NCBI GenBank assembly: GCA_022823185.1
Contig: JAJDXQ010000043.1
Coordinates: forward strand, 186,001 to 250,000
DNA length: 64,000 nucleotides
Reading direction: 5' to 3'
Origin: Caldilineaceae bacterium
GTDB lineage: Bacteria > Chloroflexota > Anaerolineae > Caldilineales > Caldilineaceae
Position numbers and translations under genes: made by a program
Part shown: positions 27,484 to 34,710 of the stretch, piece after piece
Numbering within the stretch: position 1 is the first letter of the stretch
Layout: each line of letters opens with the position of its first letter
Notes under the pieces: model-generated
Told to the model about the DNA's origin: nothing
The model's database searches: none
Seen by the model: the letters and a program-made list of their open reading frames with translations, nothing else

Positions 27484-27517
27484 TTTTCAAAGTTTATATT
27501 GCGAAAATTGACAAAAT
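27474..27517. promoter_or_regulatory. Probable SufR operator, perfect 15-bp inverted repeat
   Basis: ATTTTGTCAATTTTC (27474-27488) and its exact reverse complement GAAAATTGACAAAAT (27503-27517) flank a 14-base spacer. The arms are AT-rich in a GC-rich region and each carries TTGACA. Arm centres are 29 bases apart, close to three helical turns, as for two dimers or one tetramer on one DNA face. Confidence 0.75.
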
Positions 27518-27840
27518 CCAAGAGTCAGTCCAAGTGTTTATATCATTCGATCTTTGTTCATTCCAAATATCAGGCGGCCCGATCGGAGAAATGTTCCGTT
27601 TTGAGGCAGTTGCCTAGCCGCTCAGCGTAATCGCGTTTCACTGGCACGCGCCTCTTTTGGCGGATCGTCTGTCATCGCCTTATAATCGCTTTTTGTGCGG
27701 TCGTCACGCTGTATGGAGTTGGCTGTCCGGTTGGCAGGGGAAGGCAGTGCTTGTTGGGCTTGCTGTTCAGGCGGAGTATTCGACATCAGGTCGAGCAGGC
27801 CCGCGCCGCCGCTCATTTGCCGGACAGGAGGATCGGAAAG
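27518..27840. other. Intergenic region between suf operon and yceD operon
   Basis: About 323 bases with no convincing gene. An extended open frame reading into yceD from 27751 lacks a ribosome site. The yceD promoter is presumably here but I cannot place it with confidence. Confidence 0.4.
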
Positions 27841-28443
27841 GTGGAGTTTAACGTAGCGCAACTGATGAAGGAGGCCACCGGCGCTCGCAGGTCATATTCG
27901 CTTGATGACGACATTGGGGACCTCGATGCCGGGCTGACACCGCTAACGAATCTGACAGGCGCCCTGGAGTTGCTGCGGATCCATAGCGGTGTATTGGCGA
28001 GGGGGGACTTTGCGGTCGAGCTTTCGTTGCAATGCGGACGATGCCTTGAGCCGGTTCCGATACCGGTCACTGTTCGTTTTTCCGAGAGTTTTCGGCCGCT
28101 TACCGACATACAGACCGGGCGATTCCTGCCGCCAGAGGAGTTTGAAGGTCAGGCAGAGGACCTGACTGATGAAGCGCTCCTAATCGACGCGCAACACATT
28201 CTTGACATTTCCGAAGTGGTGCGCCAAAACATATGGCTTTCGTTGCCGATCGTCGCTGCTTGCCAATACATGGATCCGGCCAGCGGGGCCTTGAATCCAG
28301 ACGCTTGCCCGCACTATGTAAAGTTGATGTCAGAATCAGAGTTGGCCAGTCCGGCTGAAACGCAAACACCGAATGAAGTTGAGGGGATCGACCCACGCTG
28401 GGCAGCCTTGCTGGCGTTACAGGACGGATCATCCCGGGATTAG
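27841..28443 (+). CDS. yceD: YceD / DUF177 family protein (large ribosomal RNA accumulation)
   Basis: The product is 200 residues from GTG 27841, preceded by AGGAGG nine bases upstream. The core has GDFAVELSLQCGRCLEPVPI, the Cys-x-x-Cys of the family, then RFSESFRP, DEALLIDAQHILDISEVVRQ and NIWLSLPIVAACQ with a further Cys. YceD proteins are linked to 23S rRNA accumulation and are nearly always encoded just before rpmF, as here (17 bases apart). Confidence 0.9.
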   Translation: MEFNVAQLMKEATGARRSYSLDDDIGDLDAGLTPLTNLTGALELLRIHSGVLARGDFAVELSLQCGRCLEPVPIPVTVRFSESFRPLTDIQTGRFLPPEEFEGQAEDLTDEALLIDAQHILDISEVVRQNIWLSLPIVAACQYMDPASGALNPDACPHYVKLMSESELASPAETQTPNEVEGIDPRWAALLALQDGSSRD

Positions 28444-28460
28444 ACTTAGGAGAAGGCAGA

Positions 28461-28655
28461 ATGGGACCGCTACCAAAGAGAAAGATCAGCAAAGGCCGAC
28501 GAAACCGGCGGCGCGCGCATCATGCCATTGGGATTCCGAGGCTGGTCAGCTGCGCGCAGTGCAACGAGAAAACGCTCCCGCACCGTGTCTGTCCGCATTG
28601 CGGCACATACATGGGACGGATGCAGGTCGTGGACGTTGAAGAAGAAGAAGCCTGA
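28461..28655 (+). CDS. rpmF: 50S ribosomal protein L32
   Basis: This 64-residue protein has the L32 pattern PKRKISKGRRNRRRAHHA and a zinc ribbon formed by CAQC and CPHC. It has an acidic tail (DVEEEEA). GGAGAAGG lies just before the ATG. It sits in the common yceD-rpmF-fab cluster. Confidence 0.97.
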   Translation: MGPLPKRKISKGRRNRRRAHHAIGIPRLVSCAQCNEKTLPHRVCPHCGTYMGRMQVVDVEEEEA

Positions 28656-28660
28656 TTCAG

Positions 28661-29638
28661 ATGAAGTCGCGGTTTCTGTACGGCAAAGCAGCCGGCCCGT
28701 TGATGTATTTGTTTCCCGGGCAGGGAAGCCAGCACGTGGGAATGGCCAAGGAGTTGGCCGAGACCTACGCGTCCGCACGTTCGGTGATGGAGGAGGCAGA
28801 TGAGGTCTTGGGGATGTCGATCAGCGGACTCTGCTTTGAAGGGCCGGAGGAGACGCTGACCGACACGATTAACGCGCAGCCTGCGCTTTATGTATCGAGC
28901 CTGGCGGCACTCTGCGCAGTTCAGGAGGAGCTTGGCGAGCTGCCTCGACCGCTCTTTTTTGCGGGTCACTCGATGGGCGAGTATACGGCTTTGGCTGCGG
29001 CCGGGAGCATGGATTTCGCAGACGGGCTGCGGCTCGTGCGTGAGCGAGGCCGGCTGATGAAGGAGGCCGGCCAACAGCATCCCGGGCGTATGGTTGCTGT
29101 GCTGGGGCTCAGCGAGGAACAGGTTGCGCAGATTTGCGCGGAGGCAGCCGCAGAGAACGGTGGCGTCGCCCAGGTTGCAAACGACAACTGTCCGGGCCAG
29201 ATTGTGATTTCGGGTGATGAAGACAGCATTTCGGCGACGATGTCGAGGCTGGAACGCGCGGGCGCGCGCAGGGTTGTTCCCCTTGCCGTCAGCATTGCGG
29301 CCCACTGTCCGTTGATGGAACCGGCGGCTGCCCAGTTAAAGGACCGGATCGAGGCGATAGAGGTAAAAGCGCCAATTTCGCCCGTTATTGGGAATACCAG
29401 CGGGCGCGCTCTTGACGGCGCTGCCGCAATTCGCCAGGAGTTGAACGCACAGCTAACAGGCAGTGTAAGGTGGACCGAGTCGATGAATCACGCGGTCGAG
29501 GGTGGTGTTCAAACCGCTCTCGAAATTGGACCTGGGGCGGTGCTTACCGGTCTGATGAGACGGATTCAGCGCAGGGCCAAGAGGGTAAATGTAAGCAGTC
29601 CGGCCGAAGTCAGAGCATTTGCCGGTCAGGTCAAGTGA
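28661..29638 (+). CDS. fabD: Malonyl-CoA:ACP transacylase FabD
   Basis: This 325-residue enzyme transfers malonyl from CoA to acyl carrier protein for fatty acid synthesis. It has FPGQGSQHVGM near the N-terminus, the nucleophile Ser104 in GHSMGEYTAL and His215 in SIAAHCPLM. It follows rpmF by five bases. ATG 28661 is used; ATG 28703 (MYLFPGQG) is a possible shorter start. Confidence 0.95.
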   Translation: MKSRFLYGKAAGPLMYLFPGQGSQHVGMAKELAETYASARSVMEEADEVLGMSISGLCFEGPEETLTDTINAQPALYVSSLAALCAVQEELGELPRPLFFAGHSMGEYTALAAAGSMDFADGLRLVRERGRLMKEAGQQHPGRMVAVLGLSEEQVAQICAEAAAENGGVAQVANDNCPGQIVISGDEDSISATMSRLERAGARRVVPLAVSIAAHCPLMEPAAAQLKDRIEAIEVKAPISPVIGNTSGRALDGAAAIRQELNAQLTGSVRWTESMNHAVEGGVQTALEIGPGAVLTGLMRRIQRRAKRVNVSSPAEVRAFAGQVK

Positions 29639-29814
29639 TCTCATTCTCCTGATGAATCGGGCTATGGCCGCGCCTGCCGGTCCGCGTAAAACTGATGTAT
29701 TTCTTGCCTCCAAGTGTCGCGAAGATAGCAGGAAGAGTGGGCGGCACTCTGTTCTTCTTTTTCGTCATCCTGTAGTAGAATAGCGGCAGATTCGCCACCG
29801 CATCGGGGCTTTCC

Positions 29815-30561
29815 ATGGATTTTCGCGATAAGATTGCGCTGGTTACAGGGAGTAGCAGCGGAATCGGAGCGGCCATTGCGAAGGAACTGGCCGCAGGCGG
29901 CGCGCGCGTCGCTCTGAATTACCGGGGCAATCAGGCCGGGGCCGAAGAGACGGCGGCGGCGATTCGCGGCGGCGGGGGCGAGTGCGCCATTTACAAGGCT
30001 GACGTGAGCAGTTTTGACGACGCGGCCGGGTTGGTGAAAGTGGTTGAGAAGGAGTTGGGCAGAGTTCACATTCTGGTGAACAATGCCGGAACGACCCGCG
30101 ACGCGTTGATGATGAGCATGAAGGATGAAGGCTGGAGCCAGGTGATCGGCACGAATCTGGACAGTGTGTTCAACGTGACCAGGGCCGCTCTGCGGGGAAT
30201 GATACGACAGCGGTGGGGACGCGTCATCAACATTTCCAGCATTGTCGGGTTGGCAGGCCAGGCCGGGCAGACGAACTATGCGGCGAGCAAAGCCGGCATG
30301 ATCGGCATGTCCAAGAGCCTTGCCCGCGAGGTAGGGAGCCGGGGGATCACCGTCAACGTGGTGGCGCCGGGCTTTGTGCCGACGGCTCTGACGGATGTGA
30401 TGAGTGAAGACCAGAAGGCAGAGACGATGGCGCGCACGCCGTTGGGGCGGTTCGGTGATCCAGAGGACATTGCGTGGGCGGTGGCGTTTCTTGCGAGTGA
30501 ACGGTCTGGATTCATCACCGGGCAGGTATTGTCTGTTGACGGCGGGCTCGTGATGATGTAG
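29815..30561 (+). CDS. fabG: 3-oxoacyl-ACP reductase FabG
   Basis: This 248-residue short-chain dehydrogenase reduces 3-oxoacyl-ACP with NADPH. It has the nucleotide motif TGSSSGIGAAIAKELA, NNAG at about residue 89-92, and the catalytic set NISS (Ser), NYAASKAGM (Tyr and Lys). The C-terminus SVDGGLVM is typical of FabG. It follows fabD after 176 bases and leads into nusB four bases later. Confidence 0.95.
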   Translation: MDFRDKIALVTGSSSGIGAAIAKELAAGGARVALNYRGNQAGAEETAAAIRGGGGECAIYKADVSSFDDAAGLVKVVEKELGRVHILVNNAGTTRDALMMSMKDEGWSQVIGTNLDSVFNVTRAALRGMIRQRWGRVINISSIVGLAGQAGQTNYAASKAGMIGMSKSLAREVGSRGITVNVVAPGFVPTALTDVMSEDQKAETMARTPLGRFGDPEDIAWAVAFLASERSGFITGQVLSVDGGLVMM

Positions 30562-30565
30562 TTAA

Positions 30566-31228
30566 ATGCAGGTTGACATTCAGGGGACTATGGTAGAGGA
30601 TACGCAGCAGTTGATGGAGCCAACGAGAGTCGCCGACCCTTCCCGCGCGGGCGCAGATGCATCCGATAATGGGGATGGTGTCGCGACCAAGCCGATCCGC
30701 TCGGGAGCTTACAAGGTGGAAAACGGCGCAGATGGGGCCGCGGCAGGGAGAGCGGACCAGTGCAGCGGCGGAGCCGGAGTCGTGGCGCGGCCGGCGGAGC
30801 GGCGGCGTGCGCGGCGCGCGGCGTTGCAGGTACTCTATGAGGTGGATTGCACTGGACACCGGCCGGGCATCGCTTTGGACTATCGCCAGCAAGACGAACA
30901 GTTCGGCGCCGAGACGCTGGCATTTCTGTACTGGTTGATCAGCGGTGTCGTACGCTACAGGGGAGACCTGGACTCGTTGATCGGACGCTATGCGCCGGAG
31001 TGGCCGGTAGAGAAGTTGGCGATTGTGGACCGCAATGTGTTGCGTCTTTCCATATTTGAGTTGTCCAGCCCGGATGCGGATGCGCCGCCCAAGGTCGTGA
31101 TCAACGAAGCGGTGGAGCTGGCCAAGACTTTCGGCAGTGACAATAGCGCGCGATTTATTAACGGTGTCCTCGGCACAGCGCTGCGCGAGATTTCCTTGCC
31201 GACCGCACATAAACAGGTGAGCCGGTAA
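30566..31228 (+). CDS. nusB: Transcription antitermination factor NusB with N-terminal extension
   Basis: The NusB core starts near residue 77: RRRARRAALQVLYEVDCTG, later LDSLIGRYAPEWPVEKLAIV, DRNVLRLSIFEL and PPKVVINEAVELAKTFGSDN. NusB binds boxA RNA with NusE. The first 75 residues are acidic, Gly/Ala-rich and not NusB-like. GTG 30782 has GGAG eight bases upstream and would give a normal 148-residue NusB, so the extension may not be translated; ATG 30566, four bases after fabG, has no clear ribosome site. Confidence 0.9.
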   Translation: MQVDIQGTMVEDTQQLMEPTRVADPSRAGADASDNGDGVATKPIRSGAYKVENGADGAAAGRADQCSGGAGVVARPAERRRARRAALQVLYEVDCTGHRPGIALDYRQQDEQFGAETLAFLYWLISGVVRYRGDLDSLIGRYAPEWPVEKLAIVDRNVLRLSIFELSSPDADAPPKVVINEAVELAKTFGSDNSARFINGVLGTALREISLPTAHKQVSR

Positions 31229-31236
31229 CTTCTGGC

Positions 31237-32178
31237 ATGAACAGCATCTTTGGCATTGGCGTCCTTGAATTTGTCTTCATATTGATTTTTGCCCTGATCT
31301 TTCTCGGCCCGGAAAGGCTGCCCAAAGTAACAAAAGACGTCCTGTTCTTCATTCGACGCCTACAGAGGCTTTCGGGCGACTTGACGCGCCAGGTGAACGA
31401 AGAGATAGGGGACCTGCGGGAACTCGATCCCAGTTTCCATATGAAAGAGCTGATGGGGGACGAGGAGGAGGAAGAGGAGAAATCCATCGGTCAGGGAGCC
31501 AGCCAAACTGCGTCTACAACGGCGAAACAGACATCCGCCCCGTCTCAACCTGCCCAGGCGGCGGAGGCTGCGCTGGCCGGATCCAGCGAGGAGAAGGTTG
31601 AGCAGGCGTCAGCTGCCCAGCCGGCTCTGTCGGACCTGAATGCGGCGGCCTCGGCGAACGGGCGGCAGGGGAGCGAGAAGAAAGGGACGGGGACCGGCGC
31701 GGCAGGGACGGCCATACCGTCGGCGCCGCGGGCGAGTTCGTCCAGGAGCGCGGCAGGCGCCGCCTCTCGCAGCCGGGCGGGTAGCACGCAGAAGCGCGGC
31801 GTCAAGACGCTGTCGGAGCTGCGAAAGCAGCAGCGGGCAAAGAGGCAGTCGAAGGCCAGCGGGGCGGATTCTTCCTACCTTGAGGAGCGAAACAAGCGCG
31901 CAAGGGGGCGTGCGGAGGATCGGCGGCAGGCGCTTGCCGAACAGAAGCAGGCCCAGGAGTCGGCCTCAGACTCGGAGGAAAAGGAGATCGTTCGCACAGA
32001 GTCGGGTGAAGCTGTGGAGGCTTCGTTCCCGGCCGGGCTGGATGGCGATGGTTCGGAGCGAACGGTTCTTGAAGCTGCTGTTCAAGCAGGTGAAGAGTCT
32101 GTGGAGGCTGACGGGGACAAGGTGGCAGCGGTGCCGGAGGAAACAGAGGGCGAAGGAACTGAGGAGACCCGGCTGTGA
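31237..32178 (+). CDS. Sec-independent translocase TatA/TatB-family protein with long tail
   Basis: The N-terminus is a TatA/B unit: IFGIGVLEFVFILIFALIFL membrane helix, the GPERLPKV hinge and an amphipathic helix (FIRRLQRLSGDLTRQVNEEI). The full protein is 313 residues, about twice a usual TatB. After residue 75 it is a low-complexity tail rich in Ala, Ser, Glu and Arg. The Glu-Arg-Leu-Pro hinge and the neighbouring tatC (GTGA overlap) indicate a TatB-like receptor subunit or a TatA. Confidence 0.85.
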   Translation: MNSIFGIGVLEFVFILIFALIFLGPERLPKVTKDVLFFIRRLQRLSGDLTRQVNEEIGDLRELDPSFHMKELMGDEEEEEEKSIGQGASQTASTTAKQTSAPSQPAQAAEAALAGSSEEKVEQASAAQPALSDLNAAASANGRQGSEKKGTGTGAAGTAIPSAPRASSSRSAAGAASRSRAGSTQKRGVKTLSELRKQQRAKRQSKASGADSSYLEERNKRARGRAEDRRQALAEQKQAQESASDSEEKEIVRTESGEAVEASFPAGLDGDGSERTVLEAAVQAGEESVEADGDKVAAVPEETEGEGTEETRL

Positions 32179-32957
32179 CACAAGAGGCTGCGCCTCTGGA
32201 CATGGATCCATTTGACGGCAGCCGGATGGGGCTGCTGGAACATTTAGCGGAGCTTCGCAACCGGATGATCTGGATTGTGGGAGCGCTGCTGTTTGGTGTC
32301 TTGGCCAGTGTTTTCTTCGTAGAGCCGGTCATTGCGTTCATAACAAGTCCCGTTGACGAAAAGCTGATCGCGATTGGTCCTACTGACACGATCTTTGTGT
32401 TCTTTAAGGTCATGTTTGTGATGGGCGTGATCGTTGCGATGCCTGTCCTGGTTTACCAGATCGTGGCATTTATCGCCCCTGGTCTTTACCCCCACGAAAA
32501 ACGCGCCCTGTTTCTGCTTTTGCCAGGGGTGATGGTCCTGTTTTTCGGCGGCGCGGCGTTTGCCAATTTTGTCATGCTGCCGGTTGCGGTCGGCTTCCTT
32601 CAAAACTTTTTGGGAGACGTAATTGATCAGGAGTGGACGGTCGACCGGTACGTCGGATTTTTCACACGCATCGTATTCTGGATAGGCGTTGCCTTCGAGA
32701 CCCCTCTTGTGATCGCGTTTCTTGCGCGCATTGGTCTTGTTAGCGGTCCCCGACTGCTTGGGATGTGGCGACAGGCCATCGTGATCATCTCCGTGGTTGC
32801 GGCGATGATCACACCGACCATTGACCCGATCAATATGACGATCGTCATGTTGCCGCTGATCAGTCTCTATTTTCTCGGAGTGGGGCTGGCCTATTTGCTC
32901 TACAAGCCGCGTGCGCCGCGAGATTACGATGAGATGGATTGGGGCGGCGATGAATGA
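32175..32957 (+). CDS. tatC: Sec-independent translocase protein TatC
   Basis: This 260-residue protein has six predicted membrane helices and the TatC signatures LLEHLAELRNRMIW at the start and FVMGVIVAMPVLVYQIVAFI then PGLYPHEKR. GVAFETPLVIAFLARIGLVS follows. TatC recognises twin-arginine signals. The GTG start overlaps the TatA/B stop by four bases. Confidence 0.95.
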   Translation: MTQEAAPLDMDPFDGSRMGLLEHLAELRNRMIWIVGALLFGVLASVFFVEPVIAFITSPVDEKLIAIGPTDTIFVFFKVMFVMGVIVAMPVLVYQIVAFIAPGLYPHEKRALFLLLPGVMVLFFGGAAFANFVMLPVAVGFLQNFLGDVIDQEWTVDRYVGFFTRIVFWIGVAFETPLVIAFLARIGLVSGPRLLGMWRQAIVIISVVAAMITPTIDPINMTIVMLPLISLYFLGVGLAYLLYKPRAPRDYDEMDWGGDE

Positions 32958-33156
32958 TAACCGGGAATCGCTGATCGCTCATAAGCAGGAAGTCTTACGA
33001 AAACTGACCAGAGCCCAGCGGAGACTGGAGGCGATCGGTGATGCTGATGGACCGTTTCAACGGCGCCAACGGGGGCAGCTGGAAAATGAGGTCGAACGGT
33101 TGATGGCGGAAGAGTACCGGCTGCGCATTGCGATCGACCGAGCGAAGCGGCGTTAG
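32950..33156 (+). CDS. Small coiled-coil protein of unknown function
   Basis: The 68-residue product starts at ATG 32950 and overlaps the end of tatC by eight bases. The whole protein is a charged helix (HKQEVLRKLTRAQRRLEAIG, QLENEVERLMAEEYRLRIAI) likely to form a coiled coil. No family is recognised; the overlap indicates that it is made with TatC. Confidence 0.6.
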   Translation: MNDNRESLIAHKQEVLRKLTRAQRRLEAIGDADGPFQRRQRGQLENEVERLMAEEYRLRIAIDRAKRR

Positions 33157-33286
33157 GCAGGCCACACCGATAGGCAGCAGGAACCGTTCTTATGCGTCCA
33201 CGGCTGGCTGAAGAATGCGGGATTCCCCCGGCCACACGAATTCGGCCAATGCTCAGAGCGGAACAGTTTCGCGAGAAGGGGGCGCT

Positions 33287-34120
33287 TTGCAGAAACGGTT
33301 CGATGCTTTCATCACAGCAGGTTACGACCCCGACAGTCTGGATCGAGTGAGTGCGGCGGCAGGCGTCGCGCACAAGTCGCTGACGCCACTGGCAGGAATG
33401 CCAATGGCCTGGCATGTGGTTCAGGCGTTGGCCGAGAGCGACCGGATCGGCGAGATCGTGGTTGTCGGCCTGGAGCCGAATGAGATTGATTTCGGCGTCA
33501 ATGTGCATTATGTGCCAAACCAGCCCAACCTCTGGGCCAGCCAGAATGCCGGTCTGCGAAAACTCCAGGAATTGAATCCGCAGGACCGGTACATCCTCGC
33601 GTTATCTGCCGACATTGCCCTGTTGACAGGGCAGATCGTCGACAGTTTTATCAAGGCTTGCGAACCCTATACGTTGGACGTTTACTGGGGCGTCGTCCGC
33701 AAGGAGGTGATGCTTGCTGCATTTCCCGACAGCAGGCGGACGTATCTGCCTCTGCGCGAGGGGTCCTTTTGCAGCAGCGATCTCTACCTGGGGCGCCTAT
33801 CGGCGGGTTTCCAGATTCAGGATAGCATTCGATATTTCATCGAAAACCGCAAGAACATTCTGGCACAGGTATGGAAGCTGGGATTGCCGACGTTGGCCAG
33901 GTTTTTGTTTCGGAGGCTGGGCATGGATGACATGCTTGACGTCGCCTACCGGATCGCAGGCATACGCGGCGGGCCGGTGGTGCTGCCGCTGGCTGAGGCG
34001 GGTATGGATGTGGACAAGCCGGAGCAGCTGGCGCAGGTGCGGGTCTACCTGGAGAAGAATCCTGACCATCCTGCGAATACGCGGGCGCAGGGGCGTGCCG
34101 CGGACGAGGGCGGGGTCTGA
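33287..34120 (+). CDS. Nucleotidyltransferase-like (MobA/NTP-transferase fold) protein
   Basis: The product is 277 residues from TTG 33287, which follows GAAGGGGG; ATG 33215 would add 24 unconserved residues. The fold is suggested by FDAFITAGYDPDS, then HKSLTPLAGMPMAWHVVQAL (compare KsLvpl.GkPmi..vl.aL). YILALSADIALLTGQIVDSF resembles the acidic metal-binding strand, and GMDVDKPEQLAQV is the terminal IDTPEDL-like motif. The usual GGxGxR nucleotide loop is not present in normal form (ITAGYDPDSLDRVSAAAG). Substrate unknown; a role with the PAP2 gene three bases downstream in lipid or glycan metabolism is possible. Confidence 0.7.
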   Translation: MQKRFDAFITAGYDPDSLDRVSAAAGVAHKSLTPLAGMPMAWHVVQALAESDRIGEIVVVGLEPNEIDFGVNVHYVPNQPNLWASQNAGLRKLQELNPQDRYILALSADIALLTGQIVDSFIKACEPYTLDVYWGVVRKEVMLAAFPDSRRTYLPLREGSFCSSDLYLGRLSAGFQIQDSIRYFIENRKNILAQVWKLGLPTLARFLFRRLGMDDMLDVAYRIAGIRGGPVVLPLAEAGMDVDKPEQLAQVRVYLEKNPDHPANTRAQGRAADEGGV

Positions 34121-34122
34121 AG

Positions 34123-34671
34123 ATGTCCAGGCTGTTGGATGCGTTGAGCGGGATTGATGAGGTGTACAGCGCGCGTGCGGCGCTGCGTGAAGATCAGATG
34201 ACGAAGCGGCACCCTCTCTTTTGGCTGGCGCAGATCGGCGCGCATTTGGGAGACACGGTTGTCTGGCTGCTGGTAACGCTTCTGCTGTGGCGAAAGTCCG
34301 AAGGCGACAGGGAACGGCGCAGCGCCCTGATTGGCTGGATCATTTCCCTGGCGAGCGGCGTTGCGAGCACGATGCTCGTCAAACAGTTGGTGCGGCGCTC
34401 CCGCCCGGGCAGCGGTCAGTTTTTGTACGGGGGCGGCGTTGACAAACATAGTTTTCCCAGCGGCCACGGCGTGCGCTGCGGCGTAATCCTGGCTTGGGCC
34501 ACGGCATTCTGGCCGGGCGCAGGCTGGCTGGCGCCGCTTCTGGTTGTGTGGATCGGCTGGGCAAGAGTTGCGTTGAACATTCACTACATTGGGGATGTTG
34601 CCGCCGGATTCATACTTGGTCTGGGATTGTCTCGAATCATTCGCGTTCGAGCGGGCCGGCGGGAAGGATGA
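34123..34671 (+). CDS. PAP2-family membrane phosphatase
   Basis: This 182-residue polytopic protein has the three PAP2 motifs: KQLVRRSRP, FPSGHGVR and ARVALNIHYIGDVAAG with the catalytic histidines. Members dephosphorylate undecaprenyl pyrophosphate or lipid phosphates at the membrane. It starts two bases after the stop of the nucleotidyltransferase-like gene, so the two form an operon. Confidence 0.9.
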   Translation: MSRLLDALSGIDEVYSARAALREDQMTKRHPLFWLAQIGAHLGDTVVWLLVTLLLWRKSEGDRERRSALIGWIISLASGVASTMLVKQLVRRSRPGSGQFLYGGGVDKHSFPSGHGVRCGVILAWATAFWPGAGWLAPLLVVWIGWARVALNIHYIGDVAAGFILGLGLSRIIRVRAGRREG

Positions 34672-34710
34672 ACCGGGCGGGTCCGAATTGGGGCTGAAGG
34701 TGGCATGGGC

